DNA from: Setophaga petechia | Taxonomy: Eukaryota; Chordata; Aves; Passeriformes; Parulidae | NCBI GenBank assembly: GCA_024362935.1 | Contig: JANCRA010000175.1 | Coordinates: 1 to 64,000, forward strand | Reading direction: 5' to 3' | DNA: 64,000 bases | Part shown: piece after piece, positions 38,201 through 53,200 of the stretch | Numbering within the stretch: the first letter of the stretch is position 1 | Layout: each line of letters begins with the position of its first letter | The notes under the pieces: generated by a model | Told to the model about the DNA's origin: nothing | Databases searched by the model: none | The model's input: the letters and a program-made list of their open reading frames with translations, nothing else | Program-made: the position numbers and the translations under genes

Positions 38201-41200
38201 ATCCATTTCTCTTGGAACACAAAATTTTTGCCTCATGACTTGAATCAATGCAGTTCAGGCCCTGATTTCCTTAGACTGATATGTTTGCAGCACTCATTTA
38301 TACTTTGGCTGTTGGTCCCAGCCTGGTCTGACAGGCTGGAGTTTTGTAAATCATTGCTATTTCTGAACCCTGGCAGTGGGAACTTCAAGGAAAAATATGA
38401 ATAAACAGAGAGGCTTCAAGTGGTTACAGGACATGCAATGTAATGAGTTATTGGTAGGCTTAATTGATGTCAGTTGTGTGTTTTTTGTGGTTAATATTTC
38501 TAGGTTTAGTCATCACTCTCCACCAGCATGAAAATTGGGCCTTGGACCTTTGCCTAAATAACTGAAACATTGGAAGAAATAGAATCATGAATTAGACATT
38601 GTTGAATATGTTGCATCAGGGCATGGTTTAGCAGAAAATTACTTTTCAAATTTTTCCTCAGTTTTGGGTAATTTTTCTTAGAAAAGAATTCCCTAATGTA
38701 AACCCAAATATAATTATTACCACATTTTTAAATAAGTAAATAAATAAACTAGAATAAAAGGTAATATTTTAGAGAAGGAGACAGTAAGGATTGATAAAAG
38801 GTCTTGCAGGATAACAGTGCAGAATTACTATAATTCAGTATTTTTAGGTGTTTGCAGGTGATGAATATTTCAGGATTAAACTCATAAAGCCCTTTCTGTT
38901 TGAAAATATTTCCCTGACTGTTAATTGCTTTCAGAATGCTCACCCATACTCAATGGTGTATTAGTCTGTAATCAGAATGGTGTCATTTGGATGGTGACCA
39001 AATCAAAAACCATTTGAGAGAGGACAGAAAGAGCTGTCAGATGGGTTGGTTTTGGCTCTTTTGCTTGAACAACAGTGTTGTGATGTTGTAATAACCTCCT
39101 TTTCAACAAAGAATTATTCAAGGGAATTATTCAAGGGACCATTGTCCCTCATGGTCTCCTTCAGTGCTTTCTTGGCAAAGAGCCCACCTGGTTGGAACTG
39201 ATGATGTTGGACCCTTGAATTAAACAACACAAAGTGACCAGTAAAACTAAAAAGAATTCAGATTGGAACTGATGATGTTGGACCCTTGAATTAAACAACA
39301 CAAAGTGACCAGTGAAACTAAAAAGAATTCAGATTGGAACTGATGATGTTGGACCCTTGAATTAAACAACACAAAGTGACCAGTAAAACTAAAAAGAATT
39401 CAGATTCCTTCCAAATCAAAAACCTGTAAAATTCTTCCCAATTGTCATACAAGCTCTATGGATGTCTATCAAAAGACAGCTGAATTATCCTTTAGCTTTC
39501 TCTGTGGTGTCTGTCAAATACACAGAATACTGTTTGGTAAAGTTCAGCACATTATTTTTTGTTTCAGAAAGAAAATCAGCCTACAAGAACTGAATTTTTC
39601 CTCCAAAAGGCCTTTATTCCTGTGTAAAGGCATTCAGAGATAAGTTATCACAATATTGCATCAATGGTGGGTGGCTGACAGAGTAATGCAAAGCAGCAAG
39701 GAATTTTTCACTGATTTTTTTTTTTTAAATGTTCATCAAAAAATCAGAGCTTTTCAGAGAAACATGGAGCTTTGGTGGAAACATTCAGATGGTATGTCAA
39801 AAATTCCTGATTCTTCTGCTTGTCACTGCAGATGGCAAAGCAGAGACCCAGTGAGTGCCATATTGAGGTGTTTTTTGAACAATTTACCTTCCCCTCTGTT
39901 GCTATAAACCATCCATCCATTCTAAGGCAAGTCCCCAGCATGCTTCTAGCTGAATTTAGAGAAGGGGCAATGCACATTTTCAGACAATCCTTAATGCAAA
40001 CTTTGTTATTTCAGGTACATCTCTGTCACTGTTAGGTTGGACATGATGTACACAAATGTGATCAGGGTCTAAAAAGAAAAACGTTTTTATGCTGTGTGTT
40101 CTCCAGCTTATATACTCTTAACAAAGGGTGATCTTAAGTCATTAACTGCATCACAATAACTTATTATATTCATTGGTGCAAAGCAATTAGCCTCAATATA
40201 ATTGGCAAAAGTTTTACAGAAATTTAATAAGGCACATATACACATTTACTTATGCACATAATCTAGTTTACAAAAATTTTCATGTCTCTTTTCTAATCTG
40301 TTTCCATGCTGACGGCCTTGTCTTCTTCCTTGCTATGGATTCACTCAAAAAGCATCAATTGTTATTTCTTCTGTTAACTCAGCTTTGCTTGCAGGCCAGC
40401 TGTCAAGCCCCTCCATACTTTTGTATTTGAGCAGCAAACACAGCTGACAAGGATTATTGCAGGGCCTGGTGCAAAAATCCAAGCAGACAAGGGAGACACA
40501 GGGCAATAATTACAATTACCAACAGAATTAACAATCCAGTCTTCAACAAGGCCTTAACCCACCCAGTAATGCCCCAGCTCTTGAAAAAACTATTCAGCCA
40601 CCCCTATCCCTCATCCACTTGTAATTTCGAGTTTTTCTCTTTCCAGTTTCTCTTTCCCTCCCTTGGTGTTTATTTTGGTTGCCTTATTTCTTGGCTTGAA
40701 AACACACCAATCTTTTAGGCATTCTAATTTTGGAAGTACCATTTCAAAAATGGTATCTCACCTCTGCAGTGTGTTGCCTGGCTGCTGCTCACTGCTGGCT
40801 GTTACTTGAGGGAAAACCTTATGTTAAGGGAAAAAAATTTAAAAATAAGTTTAAAAAAAGAAGTGTTATGAAGTGGAGCACGTGGGTTTTAAGTGGCATA
40901 AACTGCTGGCAGCATATATATGAGAAATTATTTGTTTGTAAATTTGATCAAAGCCTCAGTGCTGGAGTAGCTATTGTTTTTCATTTGTCTGTCTTTCAAG
41001 AGCTAGTACAAATTACCTCCCCTGAAAGCTTTAAATGATGAATACAATATTGTTCATATTCATTCCTTTTTTTTCTACTCAGGGGTTTTTCTGGTTCAGG
41101 ATTGTTTTGGTTTTGTATTATGGAAGTAATGTTTTAGGAGAGGCTGTTGGTAGCTTTTTTCATGTTTGATAAAAAGAATTAATTGGTGATGGTTTTGGGA

Positions 41201-44200
41201 GTTGATAGTTTGTTGAACTTTTAGAAAGTTGTACAATTTTTTTTGGTGAAAAATACATGTTAAAGACAAAAAAATCCTTTTTTTAGCTGGCAAAATGGTA
41301 ACAAAAGCTGGGTCTTGATGGGCAGTAGAAAAATAACATTCTGCCTGAGTGCTTGCTGGATCAAAAGTGGCTGCAAGCTGTGCAAGCTCAGCACAGTGGA
41401 GCAGCTCTAGAGTGGTGAGAGTTCTGTTGATGTGGAAATAATACCTTTATCTTTTGGCAGTATTAGGGGTGGTATAAATATTACAATGATATAACATAGT
41501 AATAAAAGCTAGTGTTTACTTGAATAGAGAAACACTGGCACATACACAGGTGGATGATCCTTTCAAACCAGCACTCTCCCTCTTTCACAAAATGAGATTT
41601 TCTTCCTTATCTAATAAGTGGTTTGTAGAGTTCAAACCCTTAGATGTAAAGGGTGACTCTTAAATACTTCAGTGTAAACAGCAAAGCCACCTTCAACATA
41701 TCTCTCAATAAAATCCTGTTTTATGCTTCTTACACATGATTTTTCTAGCTTGTGTAGCAAGGCTTATATCCAAGTAGATTAAAAAAATGTATTTTTCCCC
41801 CTTACGTAAGTGCTCAGTTTTCATGTTCAGCCTCCCCCAGCAATTGTTCACAGTCTGTCATCCAGTGAAATTAAAATTACTGTTCCCCCAAGGCCTCCTT
41901 CCACTTCATTCCCAAGATTCATCTAGATTCCCTTGGAAGTGGGTAGAGGATGTAATGTGCAAAGTAGCATGATCCTGGCAGTGGGAAGGCTTGAAGCTGG
42001 GAATTCCCTCCACCTGCTCTGAAAACACCTCTGTCTATTCTGTTTCAAGATCCCAAATCTTCTCCCAGCAGCAGAAGCCTGAGCAGTGCTCACTGGCTTG
42101 GGAAAGGAGGGAACTGCCACAACGTTCCCAGTGCTTGCAGCAAAGTGTGGCACTGATTGAAGCAACATAAAATGTGCTTTATGAATAAAATTAAAATAAG
42201 CAGGAAAAGGAGCGAAGAGGGAGTAAAGGATAGCAAGAAAAATATTTTTATAGAAGGAAGGGTGCAGAAAGGCAGGCATAAGCACTACTGTAAGTGGCCT
42301 AGATCTGCTGTGTTCTAGTGATGCTTCTTACCAGCAGTTAAGTTTAGATTCAGGTGAGTTCCCAAGAGAACTGGGAGATCTAGAATGAGTCCCATAATAA
42401 AACATTATTCCCAAGTATAACCTGTGCTACTCTACCCTTCCTGTAGAGTGTAATTTTGATTCCTACATTGCTATAGTTCCCTTTTGCCTGGAAATGTAAC
42501 CTCTCTGTGCTTCTGTCTCAGTCTCCAAGTTGGTGATTCTAGAAACAGACAGACATCAAGTCTCCTTTTGGAAAAGCCCCTGGAGACTCCTGCTTGATTG
42601 CTTCCCATGAATGCTGAGGCTGACTGAGCTTTGTGTGACATAATTTCCCTGAGAACCTGAAGGGCTGGGGGCCAAAGAGTGGTAAATATTCATCTGCTCC
42701 TTCAGAGGATAGAGCCCTCACATTTTGTGCACTGCAAACTCATAAGAGAATTTTGTCCAGGCAGTGCCATGGGCAAAGCCCCAGTCTCCTATTTTATACA
42801 CAAGGGTGGTTCTGCCAGACATGGTCTAGTCAGTGTAAAGGGTAATGTGGGTTATTTATTCCTACCCTAAAATTAATCTATATCACAGGAATTTTGAAAT
42901 ATTTGCTGTTCCTGTGACAGCTGGGCCCTGGCTTGATGTGCTTGCCAGAAATTGCCCTCCAGTTTCCGTGGTTGATGGGACAGAGCAGAGTGACACTTGG
43001 AACAGAAAAGTGACAGAACTTAGAAAAGCAGATCCTGGCACACATATTCAAATGACAGGCCTGCCTGTCACTGGGTCATGTCTTTTGAAACTTCTCTTGT
43101 TCTGGAAACCCATCATCATCATCACCATAGGGTCAAGTTGCACCTCTGCTCCCTCTGCCATCCCAGGAGCTCTCCACCCTGCTGCCCAGGGCAGGCCCTC
43201 TGAACAGCCCATCCAATGTCAGAGAAAGCTCTGATTAGAGCAGGGGCAGACCAGGGGACATGCAGGGGTCCCTGCTGACATCAGTGACCCTTTTCTGTGC
43301 ATTGCAAAGGGATCCTGTCACTGTCTCTGCTTCTTTACTGATTGCTTCAATTCTGGAGCCAGGAGGACACTCCTTAGTGAGGGTGTTCTTACCTGGGAAG
43401 ATTCCCTGTGGGAAATGGATTTGTAGAGAATTTTCAAAGCCTGTCAGTTTGCATAGAATGTATCTGTATGTAAACTTTGAGATAAGAAATGCTGACTTAG
43501 AAATGCTATGAAATAAGACAGACATTGTTGAGAGAGAAGTGGAACTAGAAACAAGTTTCAAAGGATGGTCTTGCAAATAAGACTGGATATTTTGAAGAAA
43601 TAGAATTGTGAAAGATGTGTTGTAGTGGGACCCACGAGGGGTAATTTTAGATTATTGGCTTTAAGACATTTACAGCATAGTATGGCAAAAGTTGATAAAC
43701 CAAGCAGCTCTTACAATGTATTGTAATTAAGGAATAGTTTCTGTTTGTGATAGAGTGAATTATAACATCTGCATTGCCTCACCCTTCACATGAGACTGAA
43801 ATAGAATGCAAGATTCCCAAATGCCTCTCAGTTGCTGATCTCTGGGTCAGAAAAGGGCTTAATCCAACCCTTACCTTTGGGAGGATTGAGAATGTTGAGT
43901 GTTTTCCAAGTGACCAGTTCTGTAGCAGGTGCCATCTCCTGGTGGAGGCTTTCACCAGTAACTTTCTGTAGGGTTCCACACAGGTGGTGTTCAGCTGAGT
44001 CAGTGTCATGGTGAAACCCACAGGACAGGGGTTTTTACAGTACAATAACAGCAACTGGCACAGAAAAAGGGATGTGCTCTTTCTTCTGTAGCATCTGAAG
44101 AAACCAAGCCTTAAGGCAAGCTGAACAGACCCAAAATTATTTAAAAGAAAAAAAAAAAACCAACCTGGAGGGGCTGAGTTCAACACTGCTTAAATGGAGA

Positions 44201-47200
44201 GTTTTTTTCTTTTGTTCTTTCATTTGAGAGTTCTATCATTTGTTTCAATCAGTCATTTTGCACATATATATTGGAAAATATGAAGAAAAGTTGTTAAAAT
44301 TAATACTTTTAAGAGAAATTACCTGATTATTCCATTCTACCCGCATCACCAGCCACATACTTGCATATAAAGTTTCTGCAGGAAGGCAGAAAACATAACA
44401 TTCAATGATGATCTTATTTGAAAGATGGCTTTATAAAAAGCCATAAGTTACATGTGACAGCAAATGCTCTTTAGAATAAGAAACCAGTAGTTTTCAATTA
44501 GTGTTAAATGAGAAATTATGTATGTCAGCTGATATTAAATCGGTATAAATGTCTGGATTAGTACAAAATTATCTGATGTCTGGAAAAAAATTTAATTTAC
44601 TGAATTGATATTAATCAGGCTCATTAGCTGTAGTGTGGCACCTGCCATCTTGGCTAATGAAGAAAGGACTGAACAGGGATTTCCACAGGCAAATTCATTG
44701 GCTTGGATTAACTGAAAGAGCAGTCCCTCACCATGAGTGTTGTAGCACATTACACATTTTTAACTGAAGGAAGGCCTTGGTTGTATTTCAGCAAGGGAAG
44801 TGGGGCTCTGTCTGGGAAAATTTGCTCTGCCATTTGCAATAATTATCCTCTGAGCACTGGGCATGGAGAAGGTCACACAGTAAACAAGATTTCGACATTT
44901 CTGTAGCATTTCCTTTATTGAATGTGGTATTAAAAGTCAGTATTTATTCTTCTACTTAACCTGCTCCACAGTGTCATTCATTGGGTAGGATGATTTCTAT
45001 CAGGAGAAGCACTTTAATTTAATTAAACATGTCACTTTTGAGTGGCTCACACAGCCCTCAGCTCCCATTTGTGGATAAGGCAGTTTCTCAAAGTGGCAAA
45101 TATTCCTGACCTGTCAGTCCTTTGTTGTGTGTGTCACTCAGAGGGACATTGCTTGGTCATGGAAATGGAGCCTCATTTAAGGATGCCCCATTTTAAATCT
45201 TTTTTGCATCAATTCAAAGCTGACATGTGCTGTCTTCAGCTGTTGCCAAGCTTTGTTGTTAGGAGTTTTCAGGCCAGCAATTTAAAGGTGATTTAAACAA
45301 TAATTTGCCTGGCTCACCATGGCTGCCACGCTGGTAGGAAAAACATGGCATTTGCCCATATTAATTTTTGGCATGCCCAGATTTCTGGTCTGGCAGTACT
45401 GGGTACCCATTTTGATGAGGTGTGGCTGATTGAGGGGTGTTCACAGGGCACAGATATGGCAGGAGAGGAAAGATGGGAGCTCTGCATCTCAGTCCAGCTG
45501 CATCCTCACAGGGACTGAGCACAAGGACAGCACTCAGGCTGAGAAAGAAGCCAAGAGCAGAGCCAGGGAGCTTCACAGTCCCAGGAGCATCCTGTGTCAG
45601 CTGGCTGATCTGTATTCATTCTGCCAATGCTGTGACTGCCCCTGGAGAGTTTGCTCCACTCTTTACCTGACTCAGGACATATGGAAATATGACATCTGCT
45701 TGCTGCAATAATACTTCCACAAATGTGATTGTGAATCTTGGAACCACACCTGGACTTTTTATCACAAGACCTGAATCTTAATTCTGTTTTCTTATGAGAA
45801 AAAAATAATCTGCCTCGGGCTGTTATTTTCTCCCATATGATTGAAAGATGCTGGTGAGATGGGTTCCCACATGGGAAGGAGGTGGCAATGTTATTAAAAA
45901 GACCTATTTGCCATGGCATTTACCTCTGGCATATGAACAGCTTAGAAACAAACACAGCATTCTGTGGAGAGCCTGTGAGAAATAAATCTCTCCTCTTTTG
46001 ACAAAGAAAACAGAAGCACAGAGAAATAGAATAATTTTGCCAAGGTTACCTATCAAGTAAAATTCAAGATGGATTTTCATTCTTATATCTGCCTTAAATT
46101 CTTCTGACATGAAAATCTATGGATTTTAACCCCAAGGTTAAAATTCAGTTTGATCTGAAGAGGCTGATGTGAGATTTCCTTGGTAAAAGCTTAAGAAGCA
46201 ACATCTTCTTACTTAGGGGTTCATTAAAAGGGATTTTACTTTATTCTAAAGTTTATTCAGATCTGGTCCCACAGCTGAACACGTCTCAGCAGAGCTGAGA
46301 TGGACTTTTAAACCAAGATGAAACTCAATGTCGACTCCCAGCAATGAAAGAGCAACAAGGTGTCTGAAGTGAGATTTATTTCAGCAAGCCTCTGCAAAGC
46401 AAGCCAGCCCAATTTCATCTAAGTCTCTGCCTCATTTTCCTACTGTGCCTGCCCTCCAGCTCTTCTGTTTTCCATGGTAACTAGGCCAGCTGTCGACTAG
46501 GAAAATACCCTGGGGCCATCTAAAAAAGAAAGCTTTTCTCTTACCTAATATCTTACAGCAAGCTTTCCTTGGTACATGAGCTTAACTTCAAATTCCCACT
46601 TCTCTATTTACAAAGCCAATATTTGAGGGCAATAAAGCAGTGAAATGGAAGGAAAATCAGAACCAGACCAGTATTTAAAAAGGAGAAATCTAAAGTTATT
46701 TCCATCTCTGCTCTGCTCTCCTACCTTTGCAAGAGGTACTATTGCTATGTATAATACAGAGCAAAAAATTAATAGAGACCAAAAAAAAGGGAAGAAAAAT
46801 GAAACCAGAGAAAAAGAAATAAAACCAGTCTAGAAAAAATATGAAGATGAAATATTCTTCTTTACCACGTAAATGCTTGTTCTTCTTTCCTGACACCATC
46901 TTTCATGGTCACCTCTCTTTTAATTAAATTAAAACCTGGTGGTTATCATCTTATTTGAAAAAGATTGCAGACTAGCCTTATGCATAGGGAGAGGTGTAAT
47001 GTGAGATTTTTCCCTTAAAGGACTCAGAATCATGAAAAGATGAAAAAGTGTGATTTGGACTCTAAAGGCTGCCCCACTGAAAACTCTGATTTTCTCTCTG
47101 CTATTCCCTGAAAACAAATGGGTTATTTTTGAAGCCTAAGGGACTGCGTGTCCTCATGATGCCACTTTGAGGGTTGTCTCCAGTCATTCTCTTGACAAAG

Positions 47201-50200
47201 TCACCCAGGTGGAGGCACAGAGCTGGCACAGCACTGTGATCCCACAGTCTGATCCTGCATCCTTTGCTGCTGTGCAGCACTGAGCTGCCACACAGCAAAT
47301 TGTCACAAAAAGGAGGCTCAACATCTTGCCCTGTCAGATATGAGAGGTCTTGTAATCACACTGAGCCATCAGGATTGCTGAAACACTTAGAGCAGTGCCT
47401 GCTGGGGCTCGTGTTTCCCCCCTGTTCCTGTTAGGCACTGATTTGAATAAAGTTCCCTTTGATAGATATTGGGAAAATAAGATAAGCTGGTCTGCTGGCT
47501 TACAGCAGGGATGAAAGCAAAGATCCAGAAGACAGACATGTCAGGAAATAATGTGGAATCAGTTCTTGTGGTATGTGTGCTACCTGTGCTTAAAACACTG
47601 TGGTTCTACAGACAGGCTCTTCCACAGAGGTAGAAGGGATGCTGCATTAAAAGAAACATTAAATCCCCATGTGTTTGAAACATATCAAATCTCAGACATC
47701 CTTCTGCTGCTGTTGACATCTGAGCACCTTTTCTCTAAAAATCTGAGACTCCACTTGAAAGAGAACAGCTTTGAATGTAGACATTGTTCAACAAAGCAAA
47801 TTCTTGTAACTGAATGCAGAGCAAACAGGAAAATTAACAGCTCTGCAGAACAACTCCTTTTAAATGTCATAATATTTGAAAAACAATGTCAGTGTCTTAT
47901 CCTATTTTCCCAGCCCCCTAAACCAAACTCTTCCTTTCCTGTGCCCAGAGTAATTTTAAAAAAAGTAATCTGAAAACTCTGGGATTATAAGTAAAGATCT
48001 GGCTCAGAATATATGAATATAGTCTGGAACTGCTCATGTTATGAGCAGCCTTAATGACCTTGTAGAAAGACAATTTCAGTTTTCTCCCTGCAGCTATCTC
48101 TGTGTTGGTGTATTAATGTCATGGTGTAACCCCAGATGGGCAAGCAAGCCCCACACAGCCACTGTTCCCTGCAGTGGGATGGGGCAGAGAATTCGGAAAG
48201 TGATGAAATCCCTGGACTGAGATAAAGGCATTTGAACAGGCAGAGGAAAAGCTGTTGCACAGGAGCAGCGTGGAACAAGGAATTCATTCATCACATCCCA
48301 TGGGCAGGCAGGTGTTCAATGACTCTTCCCAAATCTCACAGTGGGGACTTGGGAAGACAAACACCATCACCCCAAATTTCCCCTTCCTTCTCCTTCTCTA
48401 TTGTATTTGCAGGGTTTCCCAGATGGAGGAATGAATGATGAATCTGACTTCATGTTTTCAGAAGGCTAATTAATTCTTTTATAATACTATATTGTCTTAA
48501 AGAATATTAAATTATACTAAAGACTACAGAAAGGATACTTACAGAAGGCTAAAAAGATATTAATGAAATCTCGTGACTCTTTCCAGAACCTCAACACAGC
48601 TTGGCACAGATTGGTCAAAAAGTCAAAATAATTCACATGAAACCAATGAAACCTGTTGGATAAACAATCTCCAAACAAATTCTAAAGCAGCAAAACACAG
48701 GAGAAACAAATCAGATAATTACTGTTTTCATTTTTCTTTGAGGCTTCTCAGCTTCCCAGGAGCAAAATCTTGGGCAAAGGGATTTTTCAGAAAATGTGAA
48801 TGTGACACTTGCCCATCTTTGTTTGCTGAGCATGATCCATATGGCCTGGTACATCCCTTGGTCACTTGGGGTCAGCTGTCCTGGCTTTCCAACTTTTTGT
48901 GCACCCCCAGCCCACTCACTTGTGGGTGGGGGTGAGGAGCAGAAAAGGCCTTGGCCCTTTAAACACTGCTCAGCAATAGCTAAAACTGAATTATCACCTG
49001 TTTCCAGCCCAAATCCAAAACACAGCCTCATACCAGCTACTGGGAAGATACTAAGTTCTACCCCAGATAAAACCAGCACAACTTAAAAAAAATAGCCAAC
49101 AAACAATGTAAAGTTACCAAAGTACTGTGGTGTAACTCGTTTAATTCTGCATTTTTGTGTGCATTTGGATTACCCAGCATATGCAGAGCCATTCAGAATT
49201 AGTTCTGTGTCTTACATTGTGTTTTATAGTGTCATGAGGGATTTTTTTTTTTTGTTCAGCTGTGAAGCTAATGGGAACCACAGATGCTATCCAAAGCCAT
49301 TTTGATAGACATAAACTACCCAAACAATAGGCAGTTGAAGAAAAAACATTTTCAGTTTCTCCTCAGTGTATTGCTGTGATAACTGTGGCCTAAATTCAGA
49401 AACAGTACAAAGCTTTGCAAGTCCATTGGCTCTCATGGACTGCTTCATCTGAATTAATTTTGCATTTTATTTATGTAGTTTGAAAGAAGAGTAGCTTAGT
49501 CACCTCCTGTATTCAATTAATTGCTGGCATATTGGACAGCATCCCAATAAAGCCATTGGGTCTGCTTATTTTAGTGGTGATTATCCCATCTAATCCCATT
49601 CCCTGCTCACTCCCAGTGCAGCTCCCCACTGGGAAGAACACAACAATTTCTGTTATGCCTGGAATGAATGGTGCATTTCAGTTCCTCTGCATGAATTTAC
49701 TCTGAACTCTCACAGTGACAGATTGTTGGACAATTTCAGGCTTTGCTGATGCTGGTGTATGATACTGCATGAAATTCTGACCACAATACGTCATTTGTTC
49801 TGAGGAGAAAATCTGCAGCTTTGGGAAAAGAACAGGCAGGGACACACTCAGTCATGTGAAGAAGGCACTGGCAAAAATGGAACCAGACTTTTCAAAATTC
49901 ATGCCAGACTTGAATGCCAAGTTTCTCATTGAATGGAAAATAATACTGTTCAATTGATAATGCTCTTGAAGATATTAAATGCAATGCCTTTTTTAAACAA
50001 AATTCTTTTTTTTCTTATTTCCAAATGCATTTTTTGGAGAGGAGATTTAATCACTCTCTTTAAAGACGCATATTAATATTTTTTATTAATACTCAAAACC
50101 AGTCAGACCAATAGTTGCAAGTCTGGGCTTAGGTCACCCTCAGTATTTAATGACACTTTGGGGTGAAGGATTTTCATTTCTGTAGCTTTAGATTGATGTT

Positions 50201-53200
50201 TTGTTGGGGTGGCATCTTTGGTGGACTCAGAGACTCTGAAGTTATCTAAGGTCAGTACTGCTGTACACAAACTACTCTAAATTTTGGTGTGTTGGTGTTC
50301 TGCTGGAGGTTTTTTGGGGTTTTTTTGGGGATAGTGTGTTAAGAAATTTATTCTTTCAGATCCTTCCCAATGAAGAGGAGCAGAGTAGAAAAAGACTCAC
50401 TTTGCTAACAGTTTTTTTAATTTTTACCAGCTGGAGCAGAAGGAGACAGACACTGTTAGCACTGCTTTTTACTGGATGGTTCTTGTAGTGCTTACACTGA
50501 TGTTATCATATCCATTCATAAATTGGAGAAGACCTTTTGGGGGTGATTGTTTCTTGCTTAAACCTTAGACCAAGCAGCTTCTATCTCTGCTAGTGATACC
50601 TGTGCTTTTTACATTATACTTTCAATTAATTCTTGATACAATTCACTTTCAAGGTTCATTTCATTTCTGTTTCACTTTCAAGCTCTTTCTCCTCCAGACA
50701 ACACTGGTTTTATCTGGGATTCATTTTCTTAATGCAAAGTGTGTGCAGCTAGCTGTATTACATATCAAACAAAACATTTTTCTGCCAGGCAACCTCAGCA
50801 GGGTTTGGCACCTTCCCTGCATAGCAGAGCATGGCCCTTGTTTTCACTGATCTGGTAATTTTTTTGTGAGTCAGCAGGACTTGCATTCCACAGTTCAGGC
50901 ATTGAGTGGGAGTGGGAGGGGCTGCCTTGATTCAATGTACTGAATCAAGTGATTTGTCTGAATGCAGATTGTATTGTGGTGTTCATAAAGAGCTTTAGGA
51001 AGTTAGAAAATAATGGCAATGTTGTGTTTCTCAAGCCTCACCCCCATACTTTATATATCTGCAACAATATTTTGTTGTCAAAGGGAGATCAACCTGATAG
51101 ACTTCTGCTCTATGCTATAAAAAAAAGAATCAGAAAAACAAAAGCAAATTAATCACATGGTAGGTTAAAACAAAATTTCAGTTTAAGCAGAATTATTTTC
51201 TGTTGAAGGGTAATGCTTTGAAAAATGAGTCTATAAAAGCAGCTCTGTTTTATGAGAAGCAGCATGTGGAACTGGCTGCAGGTTTCTCAAATGAGAGGAC
51301 TGGAGAGCCAAAAGTGGACAGGTGCTTCAAGCAACTGAACAGCTGCTGTTTCTTCATCTTGGAGACTTATTGGTGACAAAGATTCAGAGAAATAGAATTT
51401 CTCTGAAATATTCATAGGAAATGTACCACACTTCACTCAGTCCACTCAAGAAACATAAACTTTCATTCTCTTCTTGTTCTAGACTAGAAATAAAGATTAA
51501 AGATCAGCAGATGAAGCAGAGCTTTGCCTTTTGTGCCTCTCCCTTCCTGCTGGCTTTGTTCTTGGTCAAAAAAAGGGAGAGCAAAAGGAAGTTCAGTCTT
51601 TATCCTTCCTGTCAGGTTGATGTCCTTGCTCTGTGCTTCTGTAAATCCATGGAAAATGGTACTGGGTACTTCAGTCTCTTGGGAGAATTGTAATTTCTCT
51701 TCCATCCTTCTTGCACAGTAACTTCTGCCTCATTGACTTTGCTCCCCATTTTCCCCTGCAGAAATTGTATTGTTCTTAACATGACAGGTGCTTTGTGCTG
51801 CTCACCTGTTAGTTTGTTTTTATGTTTGTTATTTTGTCATCTGCAATGCCCCAGTAGTTCCACCCGCAATGTTGCTGTTGTTTCTGTGTTTCTGTGTTTC
51901 TGTTTCCTTTTTTTTGATTTGTAGTACATAAATCACCCCTTTCTAGAGTTTGGGACTGCTTGTCCAGTGCACTGCTAGGGAGATAAGAGTTAAAGAGGCA
52001 GAGAGGTTTTGCAATTGAGTAATTGATTAAAGTTTGGGACTGGCTGTCCAGTGCACTACTGGGGAGATAAAAGTTAAAAAACAGAGAGGTTTTGCAACTG
52101 AATAATTAATTAATAGCAGAAGTTTGGGACTGGTTGTCCAGTGTACTACTGGGGAGATAAAAAAAAAACAACAAAGGTTTTACTTGCAGCTGAATAATTA
52201 ATTAATAGCTGCAGTTGCCCACTCATCCTCATGACCTGTCACAGGGTAGATGGAGTCCTTAATCTTCAGCTGTACGTTTTTGTCATCTCTGTCATCCGTG
52301 TGTCTCTGGGGAACTGAGACTTGATGAGCTGCAAAGCCTGAGTGAAGTCCTACAGCCAAACCAGCCCTGTTCCCTGTTCTCCTGTTTAAAAATGCAAACA
52401 GTAAAATGTTTTCTTCGAGGAGCAGAAAATGAAAACAGTGAAAAGCTTCAGGCGTGTGCCACAGCTCCATGGCACAATAAAGCACAAAGGACAGATGAGG
52501 AGTTTTGCAGGATGTCTAAGGGTAATTAAGACAGATGGCAACCTCAGACTCAGAAGCTGTACGGTGGTAGAGTGTTTTGTGTGCTAATCTTTGATATGGA
52601 GGGGCTGCAGAGAATAATTTAAAGCAATTATTGCCATAATGAGCAGCAGTCTTGTACCATTGTTTTCTTCTCCTGTTATCTGTCCTGCCTCCAACTTAGC
52701 AAAACAGAAAACAAACATGAAAGGCACCTTCAGAGCAAGGTCAAGTTTACCAAAGATGAACCAAAACCAGAAGATACCTCAGCACTCACCTTACACCCCT
52801 AAGGCACCTTGTTTTCATGGTGTGTCTCTGAATTTTTTTAATTCTTCACCACTTCTGCAGAGTGTACAGAGTGTGTGCTGGTAGGCACCACTTTTGTGTA
52901 ATAAATCCCAGAAATGCACTTGGAAACAAATTAACCAGGGCTACTCTCCTGGTATTATTTCCAAATAACCCAGTCAAACTGCCCTGCTCCTTTGTAACAG
53001 CTTGGGGCTAAACCTGCAGTACAATTCTGCAAATCCTGCCCTTTTCTTCTCGGGGTTGGGGTTTTTTTGGTACCAAGTGGTTTGACAGGCTACCTGTGAG
53101 CTCACCTGTCTGTCAGGCATTGCTCCCCAGTTCACCCTGCTCCCCTTTCTGAGGAGACAAGGAACAGATGTTCAAGCAGCAGAGTTGTCTGAGCCACCTC

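Noticed and set aside
42845..43234. 129-codon plus-strand open frame in a locally GC-richer stretch
   Set aside because: No family motif and no splice support; retained only as intron.
48796..49086. 96-codon plus-strand frame
   Set aside because: Entirely within the nested LTR region; antisense to the family A LTR.
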